Positions 33,929 through 44,152 of a DNA stretch of 54,386 bases are shown one piece after another. The DNA is from CAYNKA01 sp964397655. GTDB lineage: Bacteria; Spirochaetota; Spirochaetia; DTKZ01. The notes below the pieces were generated by a model that worked only from the letters and a program-made list of their open reading frames with translations, did not search any database and was not told the origin of the DNA. Location of the stretch: the NCBI GenBank assembly GCA_964397655.1, contig CAYNKA010000021.1, forward strand, positions 1 to 54,386, read 5' to 3'. Positions within the stretch are counted from its first letter, which is position 1; each line of letters opens with the position of its first letter. Both the position numbers and the translations under genes were made by a program.

Positions 33929-33987
33929 TGCCAAATCAATATGCAGGAGTACTGAAAGCTTCCTGCAGGTATTCAACGGAGGACGAT

Positions 33988-35148
33988 ATGAAAAGAACTT
34001 TGCTTCTCGCTCTGTGTCTGGCGCTCGCCACAGCCGGAACGACTTTTGCCCAGCTGACATATTCCGGGCAGGTTCAGTACGGTGCGATTTCGAATTTCGA
34101 CGACGCTCCTGGTATTGCCTGGGACAACAAGTTCATCTTCACCGCGAAGATCGATGACTTCAACACCGCCGTAATGCGGATAAGAATGAGAAATGGGGAC
34201 GTATCTACTAATTTGAATGATACCTCAGGAAACAATTGGGCGTCGAAATACCTGCTCTCTTCCGATGCCCCCTTTATCGACCGCGCGTATGTAGCCACGG
34301 ACGTAACGAAGGCACTCGGTTTCAAAGGCATCATAAGCGACAATCTGACTTCCGGATTCAATTGGGTCACTACTGCGGACTTGACCGATGGCATTTCTCC
34401 CTTCGAGGTGGCTGACCTCGACAGTGACGGCTATTTCTACACCGTCGGATTCGGTGGCGGCAAGCAGGCAGTTTTTTCCAACGTCGCCACAATCGCCGAG
34501 AAATTCAATCTGCGCACAGCCATAGCCCCGAACGATTTTGCGTCCGGAAGCGGCGGTTGGTTCGTATCCGCCGACGTGGCAATGCCCGCAGGTCCCGGCA
34601 CCTTGACCCCCGAAGCGGTCTTCTCCGTGATAAACGGCGCCTCCGCGGATAAGGGAGCCCTGGTTTTCGCCGCCAAGTACGAAATGGCCGCCGGAAAGGA
34701 TCTGAACTTCGCGATCGTTCCCCAGTATATGCTCTCCCTTGACTCCGATGCAGTATATTCGTATCAGTATGCCGTCGCCGGAAAGGTGACTATGGGCAGC
34801 CTCGCGGCGGTTAGCGCCGGCTTTCTCGGCCTCGACGGTTCCGAGGCCAACAGGTTGGAGGCACGCTTGGTTCTTACCCCCGTCAAGCCTCTCGGATTCG
34901 ACATCGGTGCCGTGTTCAACCTCGACAAAGATTTCTACGCGACCACTGCCGGCGACTCCAACATCCTCAACGATCTCGATATTAGCGCCTTTGTGACTGT
35001 CGGCGTCGCAACGATCCGCGTTGGTTACCTCTTCCTCGGCGAGGAAGGCTTCGCTTCCCAGATCAACAACGACCTTGTACGGATCGGCTACGGCGGGTCC
35101 TGCTTGAAGCAGGGCGGACTCTACCTGGAAACTACCGTCGCGTTCTGA
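33988..35148 (+). CDS. Outer-membrane beta-barrel porin-like protein, copy 2
   Basis: ATG 33988 follows GGAGGACGAT; an upstream in-frame ATG at 33928 overlaps the promoter and is rejected. The 386-residue product has a signal peptide (MKRTLLLALCLALATAG, cut near FAQ) and a barrel ending ETTVAF. The N-terminal 130 residues are very close to copy 1; the middle differs by loop deletions of about 50 residues in total. Its codon use is more GC-rich than copy 1. Probably a porin with a different loop set, separately regulated. Confidence 0.75.
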   Translation: MKRTLLLALCLALATAGTTFAQLTYSGQVQYGAISNFDDAPGIAWDNKFIFTAKIDDFNTAVMRIRMRNGDVSTNLNDTSGNNWASKYLLSSDAPFIDRAYVATDVTKALGFKGIISDNLTSGFNWVTTADLTDGISPFEVADLDSDGYFYTVGFGGGKQAVFSNVATIAEKFNLRTAIAPNDFASGSGGWFVSADVAMPAGPGTLTPEAVFSVINGASADKGALVFAAKYEMAAGKDLNFAIVPQYMLSLDSDAVYSYQYAVAGKVTMGSLAAVSAGFLGLDGSEANRLEARLVLTPVKPLGFDIGAVFNLDKDFYATTAGDSNILNDLDISAFVTVGVATIRVGYLFLGEEGFASQINNDLVRIGYGGSCLKQGGLYLETTVAF

Positions 35149-35178
35149 TCTAAGAGCAGTAGCGGATTATACGGTATG

Positions 35179-35213
35179 GGCCGGCTGGGAACTCTTCCCG
35201 GCCGGCCTTTTTT
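35179..35213 (+). terminator. Intrinsic terminator of second porin gene
   Basis: GGCCGGCTGGGA (35179-35190) pairs with TCCCGGCCGGCC (35196-35207) with one wobble, followed by T6. Confidence 0.9.
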
Positions 35214-35264
35214 CAGCTACAATAGCTCTGGAAGTGGATTTGGTTTTATTCAAGAGGTTGCCCC

Positions 35265-35747
35265 ATGAAGAAATTGACGATCCTCGTGCTTGTTCCCCTT
35301 ATTCTTGCCGCCTGTGCCACCACGCACGACCTCATGAAAGTCGATACCATTCAGCAGGTTGTGGAGACGAAACGGAACAAGAGTGAGCTTTTCGCCATCA
35401 CGAATATCTGGACGATCAGACCTTTCGAGGCCGGGATATGCCGTGTGGAATACCAGCAGGAGAACGTCGGAGTGATCAAAGGAAGGATGATCATTCCCGT
35501 GCAGAACGACCTTCAACCAAAGACGATCGTGAGAGCCCTGACCTATCCCAAGGAAATAGAATTCTCCTTCATGATCGAGATAAAGGACAAAAAGGCTCGT
35601 CTTTCCTTCTTCGATGTGATTCAACGGACCGAAACGTCCGAGGGAATCGGTCTCGCGGCCGAAATGGAACCGGTTTATAAAGACTTCATCGCGGGATTGG
35701 TGAAGAAATACCAGACGTTCGTGGATACCTATAATTTCGATTGGTGA
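35265..35747 (+). CDS. Small lipoprotein, DUF4468-like
   Basis: The 160-residue product has lipobox LAA-C17 after MKKLTILVLVPLI. The mature part is a mixed alpha/beta domain ('AITNIWTIRPFEAGICRVEY', 'RMIIPVQNDLQPKTIV', 'YPKEIEFSFMIEIKDKKARL') resembling the small lipocalin/TBP-like DUF4468 type. No function is known. It has AAGAGG before the ATG and ends at the hairpin that terminates potD on the other strand. Confidence 0.65.
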   Translation: MKKLTILVLVPLILAACATTHDLMKVDTIQQVVETKRNKSELFAITNIWTIRPFEAGICRVEYQQENVGVIKGRMIIPVQNDLQPKTIVRALTYPKEIEFSFMIEIKDKKARLSFFDVIQRTETSEGIGLAAEMEPVYKDFIAGLVKKYQTFVDTYNFDW

Positions 35748-35773
35748 AAAAATCCGCCCCGGACGGGGCGGAT
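35746..35773 (-). terminator. Terminator of the pot operon
   Basis: ATCCGCCCC (35752-35760) pairs with GGGGCGGAT (35765-35773). On the minus strand it is followed by a T run (35752-35747), so it ends the potABCD transcript. On the plus strand it has no T run. Confidence 0.85.
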
Positions 35774-35807
35774 GCGATCGAACGATTTCGCGGAAAGCGG
35801 AAAGAGC

Positions 35808-36878
35808 TTACGAGCCTATCCTGATCTCCTGCCAGACCTTGTTGTACAGTTCCAGGTCCTTGCCGAGGTCGTCCTTGAACTCGCAGTTCTTCAGGTCCTC
35901 GTGCGTGTACTTCGGCTTCACCTTGGTGAATTCCCTCGCCTTGACGTTGGTGGAGGGAAGCATGAGGTAGTCCACGACCTTGGCGTAAACTTCGGGCTTG
36001 TGGATGTAATTGATGAACGTATAGGCGAGGTCCTTGTTCTTGGAGTCCTTCAGGACGACCATGCTGTCCATGTACATGGGGCCGCCTTCCTTGGGAATGA
36101 AGAATTCCACGTTGGCCTTCTTCGCGTCGTCGAGCTCCAGAAAGACGTTTTCGGCGTAGCCTTGAACGACCCAGAACTCCTCGGCGGCGAAGCTCTTCGC
36201 GAAGGCCTCGGAGTCGAACTTCATGATGTTCTCCTTCCACCCGAGCACGACCTTCTTCGCCTTTTCGAGTTCGGCGGGATTCTTTGAGTTGACGGAGTAC
36301 CCCAACGATTTGAGGGCCGCACCGAGGACTTCCCTCATGTCGTCGAGCATGGTCATGCGGCCCTTCAGGTCCTTGCGGCCGAAGATGCTCCAGCTCTTCT
36401 CGAATTTCGGGACGAGCTTCTTGTTCACCGCTATGCCGGCCGTTCCGTTGATGTAGGGGACGCTGTACTGGTTGCCGGGATCGAATTTGATCTTCGCGAG
36501 GGTGTCCTTGTCGATGAAATCGAAGTTGGGAATCTTGGTCTTGTCGATCTTCTCGAGCATCCCTTCAGCGATCATTATTGATACGTAGTCTCCGGAAGGG
36601 AAGGTCACGTCGTATCCCGTGCCGCCGGCCTTGAGTTTCGCGAACATCTCTTCGTTCGAGGCGAAGACGTCGTAGACGACGGTCGTCTTGAATTCCTTTT
36701 CGAAGTCGCGGAGCACTTCGTCGGGAATGTAATAGGTCCAGTTGTAAATGAACAGCTTGCCGGAAGACTTCGCTTCCGCGGATTTGACGTCCTTCGGTTG
36801 TTCATCCTTCTTTCCGCCGCAACCGGCGAGCAGAATCCCCAGGGCGAGCAGTGCGCTGAAGACCCGGATTCTTTTCAT
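35808..36878 (-). CDS. potD: Spermidine/putrescine-binding lipoprotein PotD
   Basis: The 356-residue product has lipobox LAG-C20 and the PotD fold: 'LFIYNWTYYIPDEVLRDFEK', YDVFASNEEM, 'TGYDVTFPSGDYVSIMI' and 'KFDPGNQYSVPYINGTAGI'. The YNWTYYIP aromatics match the polyamine-binding site. It is anchored to the membrane and delivers spermidine or putrescine to PotBC. ATG has AGGAGG seven bases upstream. It is the last gene of the operon, separated from potC by an 86-bp spacer with a hairpin. Confidence 0.92.
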   Translation of the reverse strand: MKRIRVFSALLALGILLAGCGGKKDEQPKDVKSAEAKSSGKLFIYNWTYYIPDEVLRDFEKEFKTTVVYDVFASNEEMFAKLKAGGTGYDVTFPSGDYVSIMIAEGMLEKIDKTKIPNFDFIDKDTLAKIKFDPGNQYSVPYINGTAGIAVNKKLVPKFEKSWSIFGRKDLKGRMTMLDDMREVLGAALKSLGYSVNSKNPAELEKAKKVVLGWKENIMKFDSEAFAKSFAAEEFWVVQGYAENVFLELDDAKKANVEFFIPKEGGPMYMDSMVVLKDSKNKDLAYTFINYIHKPEVYAKVVDYLMLPSTNVKAREFTKVKPKYTHEDLKNCEFKDDLGKDLELYNKVWQEIRIGS

Positions 36879-36907
36879 GTAATCCTCCTATCTTGCGAAT
36901 TGATATG

Positions 36908-36937
36908 AGCAAGCGGGCTCGGCGCCCGCGGCTTGCT
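36908..36937. repeat. Hairpin between potC and potD
   Basis: AGCAAG (36908-36913) with CTTGCT (36932-36937), and CGGGC (36914-36918) with GCCCG (36924-36928), with a 3-base bulge. No T run follows on the minus strand, so it is more likely an mRNA stabiliser or partial attenuator than a terminator. Confidence 0.6.
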
Positions 36938-36964
36938 TTCCGAACGATCCGCCCGATTCCGCAT

Positions 36965-37744
36965 TCATCTGTTCACGGTGTATTTCAGGAAGTTTCTCAT
37001 GAGAAAAACGAGAAGCACCGTGCCGGAGAGCATGACTACGGAAAGAGCGTTGATGACCGGCGAGACTCCGAAGCGGATCATGGAGTAGATGTACAGGGGC
37101 AGCGTCGTAGAGCCGGGACCGGAAACGAAGAAGGTGATCACGAAATCCTCGAGGGAGAGGGTCACCGCGGTGAGAAAGGCGGAAAAGATGCCGGGCATCG
37201 AGACCGGGATGATGACCTTGAAAAGGGTCTGGAGTTCCTTGGCGCCGAGATCGTAGGATGCCTCGATGATCGAGTAGTCGAATTCCTCGAGCCTCGAGAG
37301 GACGATGAGAAGCACGAAGGGGAGGTTGAACGAGGTGTGGGCGATGAATATCGTGAGAAGCCCGAGGTGAAGCCTTATGCCGGCGAAGAAGATGAGCATG
37401 GAAACGCCGATGATGATCTCCGGCAGGATGAGGGGCATGAAAGAGATGATCTGAACGTATTTCTTCAGCCTGAACCTGTGCCAGCTGATGCCGATGGCGC
37501 CGAGGGTTCCGATTATCGTCGCGCTGAAGGCGGACGTCACCGCGATGAAGATGCTGTTCCAGAAGGATTTCCAGAGATCTCGCGATTCGAGGAAGAGTTT
37601 CTGATACCAGACGAAGGAGAACCCCTGCCAGCTCATGGTCTTCGATTCGTTGAAGGAATAGAGCACCAGGAGGAGAAGAGGAAGAAAGAGGAAGGCCACC
37701 GTCGAGAAAAACACCGCTTTCGAGAAGGTCGACTTCGTTTTCAC
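36965..37744 (-). CDS. potC: Polyamine ABC transporter permease PotC
   Basis: The 259-residue inner-membrane protein has about six spans, the first at residues ~8-30. It carries the EAA loop that docks PotA (EASYDLGAKELQTLFKVIIP). Length and order (A-B-C-D) are typical. It overlaps potB by 4 bases. Confidence 0.92.
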   Translation of the reverse strand: MKTKSTFSKAVFFSTVAFLFLPLLLLVLYSFNESKTMSWQGFSFVWYQKLFLESRDLWKSFWNSIFIAVTSAFSATIIGTLGAIGISWHRFRLKKYVQIISFMPLILPEIIIGVSMLIFFAGIRLHLGLLTIFIAHTSFNLPFVLLIVLSRLEEFDYSIIEASYDLGAKELQTLFKVIIPVSMPGIFSAFLTAVTLSLEDFVITFFVSGPGSTTLPLYIYSMIRFGVSPVINALSVVMLSGTVLLVFLMRNFLKYTVNR

Positions 37745-38616
37745 GTCTTCGCGTCCTGCTTCTTCCCGCCGGATTCCTGGAGGGCGAGAGCTTCCTGCTT
37801 GCGCTGGATGATGAGGTATATCCCCATGGCCACGGCGGTCACGAGGGTGATGAGCACGGAGATGGACGAGGCGAGCGGCCAGTTCCGGGTGACGGTGAGT
37901 TCACGGGCTATGATGTTTCCGAGCATGTACGAGTCCTTCCCGCCGACGAGCTGAGGCACCGCGTAGGCGCCGAAGGTCGGGATGAAGGTGAAGAGGACCG
38001 CGGACACGATTCCCGCCCTGATGTTGGGGAGGAGGACTTTGCGCAGGGCCTGGAAATGGCTCGCCCCGAGATCCCTGGCTGCCTCGAGGAGGCCGAAGTC
38101 GAATTTCTCGATCGTCGAGTAGAGGGGGAGGATCGCGTAGGGCAGGTAGGAATACACGAGAACGAGCACGACCGTATACTGAGTGTAGAGGAACTGGATG
38201 TATTCGTGTCTCAACCCGATTCCGATGATGAGATTGTTGAGGGATCCGCTGTTCCCGAGGATGGCGATCCAGGCGTAGATCCTTATGAGAAAATTCGTCC
38301 AGAAGGGAATGATGATCAGGAAGAGCATGAGGTTCTTCCTGCGGCTCCTCGCCATGTAATATGCGCACGGGAGCGCTATGAGGATCGTGATGACGGTGGC
38401 GAGCACTGAGATCCAGAGGGTGGTGAACGCGACTTTCGCGAAAACGGGATTGAAGATGGCCTCGTACGCCTCGAGGCTGAATTCGTAGACCACCCCGCCG
38501 TGCAGGGCCTTTTCCATGAAGCTGTAGAACAGGATGATCGCGATGGGAACTATGAAGAAGGCGCTGCCCCAGAGAGCGAGAGGAAGCGTATAGAGGCTGC
38601 CGTAATTACGTTTCAC
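37741..38616 (-). CDS. potB: Polyamine ABC transporter permease PotB
   Basis: I chose GTG 38616, which overlaps the potA stop (GTGA) and gives MKRNYGSLYTLPLALWG, a normal N-terminus; the longer reading frame adds a basic, unlikely leader. The 291-residue product has about six membrane spans and the EAA loop EAARDLGASHFQALRKVLLP. It pairs with PotC to form the channel. Confidence 0.92.
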   Translation of the reverse strand: MKRNYGSLYTLPLALWGSAFFIVPIAIILFYSFMEKALHGGVVYEFSLEAYEAIFNPVFAKVAFTTLWISVLATVITILIALPCAYYMARSRRKNLMLFLIIIPFWTNFLIRIYAWIAILGNSGSLNNLIIGIGLRHEYIQFLYTQYTVVLVLVYSYLPYAILPLYSTIEKFDFGLLEAARDLGASHFQALRKVLLPNIRAGIVSAVLFTFIPTFGAYAVPQLVGGKDSYMLGNIIARELTVTRNWPLASSISVLITLVTAVAMGIYLIIQRKQEALALQESGGKKQDAKT

Positions 38617-39743
38617 TGATTCTGCACCTCGACGAGGTACCCGTCGTCGGCGTTCCACCAGATGAATACGGGATCGTGCCAGTGAATGTCCGGGCCCTCG
38701 CCGTAGTAGTTGAGATGCTGCTTGAAGGCCTTCATGAGGAATCTTCCCGCCACGTCGACGAAGAATTTGCTTTGAAAGCCGTTGTAGATGACTTCCTCCA
38801 CCTTCGAGGCGAAAACGTTGAAATCCGGCGAGAGATTCTCCGGTCTTTCCTTGGCGATATTGATCTTTTCCGGCCTGATGGCCACGGTGACCTTCCCTCC
38901 GGGATTGAAGCGCCTTTCTCCCTGGAGGTCCCGAGGTTCGAGCGTGACCTTGAGTTCTCCGAGGTTCTTCACGTCCACGGTGACCATTTCGCCTTCTACC
39001 GACGTCACGACTCCCTTGAAAAGGTTGGTCTCGCCGATGAAATTCGCGACGAAGACGTTGGCCGGGCTCTCGTAGATCTCGAAGGGAGTGCCGATCTGGA
39101 GGATCCTGCCTTCGTTCATGACGGCGATCCGGTCCGATACGCTCAAGGCTTCCTGCTGGTCGTGGGTGACGTAGATGAAGGTGATTCCGATCTTGTCGTG
39201 GATCGTGTCGAGTTCGATGAGCATGTGCTGGCGGAGCTTGGCGTCCAGGGCCGAAAGGGGCTCGTCGAGGAGAAGGACGCTCGGTTCGTTGACGAGGGCG
39301 CGGGCGATCGCGACCCGCTGCTTCTGTCCGCCCGAGAGCTGATTCGGCTTTTTCCGCTCGTGGCCGGTCAGCTTGGTGAGATCGAGGTATTCTTCCACCT
39401 TGCTCCTGATCTCCCCTCTCCCGAGCCTTTTCAGACGGAGAGGGAACGCCACGTTCTCGTACACGGTGAGATGGGGGAAGAGTGCGTAACTTTGAAAAAT
39501 CGTGTTGACGTGCCTCTGATTGGGAGGGAGGGGCACGACGTTCGTCCCGTCGAGGTAAACCAGGCCCTTGGAAGGGTTTTCGAAGCCCCCGATGATTCTG
39601 AGGAGCGTCGTCTTTCCGCAGCCCGACGGGCCGAGGAGCGAAAAAAATTCGCCTTTCCTGATCTCGACGTTGATATCCTTGAGCACATGGGAATCGCCGA
39701 AGAACTTGTCGACTTCTTGTACTTCTACTACGCTCCCTTTCAC
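38613..39743 (-). CDS. potA: Polyamine ABC transporter ATPase PotA
   Basis: The 376-residue ATPase drives polyamine import. Walker A is GPSGCGKTT, the signature is LSGGQKQR, Walker B is LLLDEPLSALD and the H-loop is YVTHDQQEA. The C-terminal ~130 residues form the TOBE regulatory domain ('VAIRPEKINI'). The start is GTG 39743 with GGAG upstream. First gene of potABCD, behind a promoter flanked by an inverted repeat. Confidence 0.95.
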   Translation of the reverse strand: MKGSVVEVQEVDKFFGDSHVLKDINVEIRKGEFFSLLGPSGCGKTTLLRIIGGFENPSKGLVYLDGTNVVPLPPNQRHVNTIFQSYALFPHLTVYENVAFPLRLKRLGRGEIRSKVEEYLDLTKLTGHERKKPNQLSGGQKQRVAIARALVNEPSVLLLDEPLSALDAKLRQHMLIELDTIHDKIGITFIYVTHDQQEALSVSDRIAVMNEGRILQIGTPFEIYESPANVFVANFIGETNLFKGVVTSVEGEMVTVDVKNLGELKVTLEPRDLQGERRFNPGGKVTVAIRPEKINIAKERPENLSPDFNVFASKVEEVIYNGFQSKFFVDVAGRFLMKAFKQHLNYYGEGPDIHWHDPVFIWWNADDGYLVEVQNQ

Positions 39744-39759
39744 CGTCTCAAGGCTCCTG

Positions 39760-39805
39760 TCTTTCGGTATTGGCTGGATTATATCAAAATAGCCCGAAAG
39801 ATCAA
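39760..39805 (-). promoter_or_regulatory. pot operon promoter with flanking inverted repeat
   Basis: On the minus strand, TTGATC (39805-39800), 16 bases, TATAAT (39783-39778). A perfect 8-bp inverted repeat, TCTTTCGG (39760-39767) and CCGAAAGA (39794-39801), brackets the -10 element, with 26 bases between the arms. This could be an operator pair or a 5' fold. Confidence 0.55.
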
Positions 39806-39863
39806 CAGGTCCGGAGGTCTCCCGACCCGGGGGGCCCGTCCCGGTGCCGCGTTTCTTCCAGGC

Positions 39864-40715
39864 TCATTTTTTCCTGCCGGGATAATACTCCTGCTCGTAC
39901 CAGGTTATGATTTTCCTCGCTATGCTGTCGCTCGGGGGAAGGCCGGGAAGATTCGGCGGTTCGAACCATTTCGCGTCCACGAGCTCGCTCGTATCCACCC
40001 TGATTTCTCCTCCCGCATACTCGGCCGTGAAGCCGAGCATGAGCGAATCCGGAAACGGCCAGGGTTGGCTCGCGAAGTATCGGATGTTCTTCACCGCGAG
40101 GCCGACTTCCTCTTCGACTTCGCGGCGCACGCATTCCTCCAGGGTTTCGCCTATCTCGACGAACCCCGCTATGAGGCTGTAGATCCGGGCCGTGAAGCGC
40201 TTGTTGTGCGCAAGGAGAATCCGGTCGCCGTCGAGGATCGCCACGATGACCGCGGGGGAAATACGCGGATACACGACATTACCGCAGGCGGAACACACCT
40301 TCGCCCGTTCGTCGGGCTTGTCCCGGTTCCTCGCGCCGCAGACTCCGCAGAAACCCGAATTCCTGTCCCAATGGAGGAGGTGGAGCGCGAACCTCGCCAC
40401 GTGCATGTATTCTTGGGGAATCTTCCCGTAGAGGGGGCGCAGGCCCATGAACGTGTATCCGTCGGGAAATGCGTCGTCCTCGCCGATGGAGGCCGCGAAG
40501 CAGTCGATGCCCTCGTAAGATCCGAAGAAAACCGCCTTCTTGACCCGGAGGCCGATCGATTCCAGATCCGGGTCGCGTGCGGCGGATTCCCTTCTCAGGG
40601 TGTCGACTCCGTCGGCCGCGTTCTTGCGGACGAGCAGCTGCCCGTCCTTGAAGAGAAACCAATATCCGTTTTCCAGCGATGTCCGGGAAGGATCGTATTG
40701 TATTTTGAAATTCAC
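39864..40715 (-). CDS. nudC: NAD(P)H pyrophosphatase NudC family
   Basis: GTG 40715 is chosen because AAAGGA lies seven bases upstream and the longer frame runs through the promoter. The 283-residue product has a zinc ribbon with four cysteines (CGVCGARN and CSACGN) and a complete Nudix box (G-x5-E-x7-RE-x2-EE-x-G within 'GFVEIGETLEECVRREVEEE' and VGL). It is followed by the NudC-specific SQPWPFPDSLMLGF. Members hydrolyse NADH to NMNH and AMP and can remove NAD caps from RNA. Confidence 0.93.
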   Translation of the reverse strand: MNFKIQYDPSRTSLENGYWFLFKDGQLLVRKNAADGVDTLRRESAARDPDLESIGLRVKKAVFFGSYEGIDCFAASIGEDDAFPDGYTFMGLRPLYGKIPQEYMHVARFALHLLHWDRNSGFCGVCGARNRDKPDERAKVCSACGNVVYPRISPAVIVAILDGDRILLAHNKRFTARIYSLIAGFVEIGETLEECVRREVEEEVGLAVKNIRYFASQPWPFPDSLMLGFTAEYAGGEIRVDTSELVDAKWFEPPNLPGLPPSDSIARKIITWYEQEYYPGRKK

Positions 40716-40740
40716 CGTCTGTCCTTTCTTGTCGTTGAGT

Positions 40741-40769
40741 ACTGTATCGAAAAAATGCCGAAGCGGCAA
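40741..40769 (-). promoter_or_regulatory. Promoter of nudC
   Basis: On the minus strand, TTGCCG (40769-40764), 17 bases, TACAGT (40746-40741). Confidence 0.5.
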
Positions 40770-40817
40770 GAGAAGACGTTTCGGTGTCGAAGAATCGGGG
40801 AGGAATCGAGGATTGAA

Positions 40818-40847
40818 TTGACAAATCGAAAGAAAGCCTTTTACAAT
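40818..40847 (+). promoter_or_regulatory. Promoter of the 2-oxoacid oxidoreductase operon
   Basis: TTGACA (40818-40823), 18 bases, TACAAT (40842-40847), with a leader of about 55 bases before the GAGGAGG at 40910. Confidence 0.65.
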
Positions 40848-40909
40848 TGGTAAGCATTGCAAGTCACGCATCCTGACGCTGCATATTCTTCAACACGAGG
40901 AGGCGCACT

Positions 40910-41446
40910 ATGGAGCTTGTTCACAACGAAATACCCTTGGAATTCGTGCACACGATACCCGAGGGCATTAAATTCATCGCACGACACGGAAAGGATTTTC
41001 TTGTCGTGGAAAGAGTTTACTGTCCGAAGGGGCATCTTCTTACGGTGGATTCGGTGAAGATCCACGGGGAACCTTCCATCAAGATAGGCGTAAAAATCGG
41101 AGGGCAGAAAGGCAACTTTTTCATCGATTCCTTCTGGGGCAGCCACAAGAAATTGTACGATTTCATGCCTGAATTGAAGGGTGATTCCGTTGTCGTGGAG
41201 GCGTTTTGCCCCGAATGCGGCACGAGCCTCATGGTGAAGGAGAACTGCCACGTGAAAGGCTGCGGTACCGGCGAGCATATTCTCCTCACGCTGCCGGGCG
41301 GGAAGAACAAAATCTTCGTTTGCGGAAGGCTCGGCTGCCCGGGACACCGCCTGGAAGTCAAGCAGGTCCCCCACCGGCTGGCGGAGAAGGTGAGCGACAT
41401 CCAATACGTCGAGTCTCAGATAGACGATTATTTCGGAGGGATCTGA
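40910..41446 (+). CDS. Unknown Cys-rich (zinc-ribbon-like) protein, leader of oxidoreductase operon
   Basis: The 178-residue product has three cysteine groups: CPKGH (near 38), CPECGTSLMVKENC followed by KGCG (about 100-120), and CGRLGCPGH (about 143-151). Together they could bind one or two zinc ions or an Fe-S cluster. The rest is beta-rich. No family was recognised. GAGGAGG precedes ATG 40910, and only 3 bases separate it from the ferredoxin-like gene, so it belongs to the oxoacid:ferredoxin oxidoreductase operon. It may be an assembly or regulatory partner. Confidence 0.7.
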   Translation: MELVHNEIPLEFVHTIPEGIKFIARHGKDFLVVERVYCPKGHLLTVDSVKIHGEPSIKIGVKIGGQKGNFFIDSFWGSHKKLYDFMPELKGDSVVVEAFCPECGTSLMVKENCHVKGCGTGEHILLTLPGGKNKIFVCGRLGCPGHRLEVKQVPHRLAEKVSDIQYVESQIDDYFGGI

Positions 41447-41449
41447 TCC

Positions 41450-41686
41450 ATGACGGAAAACCACATCGAGATCGAAATTCAGCAATGCAAGGGATGCAGG
41501 CTCTGCGTGGAGACCTGCCCGCATCACTGCATCGAGCAGGGATCCGCGATCAACCGGATCGGTTACCAGTTCGTCCGGTTCGAGCAGAAGGGCTGCACGG
41601 CCTGCGGATTCTGCTATTACATCTGCCCGGAGCCCGGAGCCATCACGGTGATCAAGGGCGAAAAGAAGGCGGTGGACAATGGATAA
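41450..41686 (+). CDS. korD: 2-oxoacid:ferredoxin oxidoreductase delta subunit (2x[4Fe-4S])
   Basis: The 78-residue product has two ferredoxin motifs, CKGCRLCVETCP and CTACGFCYYICP, each C-x2-C-x2-C-x3-C-P. It passes electrons from the thiamine centre to ferredoxin. It overlaps the alpha subunit gene by 8 bases. The symbol is by analogy with 2-oxoglutarate-type (KorABCD) enzymes; the substrate cannot be read from sequence. Confidence 0.88.
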   Translation: MTENHIEIEIQQCKGCRLCVETCPHHCIEQGSAINRIGYQFVRFEQKGCTACGFCYYICPEPGAITVIKGEKKAVDNG

Positions 41687-42733
41687 GCAGCTCATCAAAG
41701 GAAACGAAGCGGTGGTCTACGGCGCCCTCTTGGGCGGGGCAACTCACTTTTTCGGGTATCCGATCACGCCTGCGAGCGAGATCGCCCATGCCGCGGCCAA
41801 GTATTTCACGCAGACCGGGAGATGCTTCCTCCAGGCGGAGGACGAGGTGAACGCGGTGAACATGATCTACGGCGCGGCCGGAGCCGGCGCCAGGGTCATG
41901 ACCGCCTCCTCGGGCCCCGGGATCTCCCTCATGGCCGAGGGGGTGTCGTATCTCGCGGGGGCCGAACTTCCCGCCGTGATAGTCGACGTTCAGCGGGCCG
42001 GTCCGGGTCTCGGCAACATCTGGCCGGAGCAGAGCGATTACAACATGGTCGTGAAGGGCGGAGCCCACGGCAACTACAAGAACATAGTCTATGCGCCGTT
42101 CTCCGCTCAGGAGATGTGCGATTTCACCTACAACGCCTTCGAGACGGCCGAACGCTACCGGATGACGGTTTTCATCCTCGCGGACGCCTACATCGGCCAG
42201 ATCATGGAACCGGTCCTCATTCCGGAAGAAGTGAAGCACTCGCCGAGAAAGGATTGGGCGGTGTACGCCGACAAGGAAAGCCGCGGGAACCTCGTCACGT
42301 CCATCCTCATGAACACCGAACTCCTCTCCGCCCACAACCGGAATCTTCAGGAGAAGTACGAGCGGGTCGGACGGGAAATCACCCAATGGGACGAATACGA
42401 TACCGAGGACGCGGACTTCGTTTTCACCGCCTTCGGCATCTGCTCGCGGATCTGCCTGTCCGCAGTCCAGGAATTCAGGAGGCGGGGAGTAAAGGCGGGA
42501 CTCTTCAGGCCGAAGACGCTCTTTCCCTTTCCTTCGAAAAGGCTCGAAGAGCTATCGGCAAAGACGAAGACTTTCATCTCGGTCGAACTCAACAACGGAA
42601 TGATGGCGGCCGACGTGGAACTGGCGATCAAGTCCCGCGTTCCGGTCCTCAGGTACAACTGGATGGGAGGCACGGTGCCTTCCACGGGCGAGGTCATGGC
42701 ACGGGCCGAGAAGGACGTTCTGGGAGGCGGAAG

Positions 42734-42737
<4 letters not shown>
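41679..42737 (+). CDS. korA: 2-oxoacid:ferredoxin oxidoreductase alpha subunit
   Basis: The 352-residue product has the pyrimidine-binding domain of the family: GNEAVVYGALLGGATHFFGY, PITPASEI, then 'MTASSGPGISLMAEGVSYL' and 'ELPAVIVDVQRAGPGLGN'. It oxidatively decarboxylates a 2-oxoacid to acyl-CoA with ferredoxin as acceptor. The lack of a fused gamma domain at the N-terminus puts it in the KorA/VorB group. The stop overlaps the beta-gamma gene (ATGA). Confidence 0.92.

Positions 42738-44148
<1,411 letters not shown>

Positions 44149-44152
<4 letters not shown>

Noticed and set aside
41822..42733. N-terminal extension of the beta-gamma gene in another frame over korA
   Set aside because: The extension reads as Arg/Gly-rich noise. 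The real start is ATG 42734 in the korA stop.
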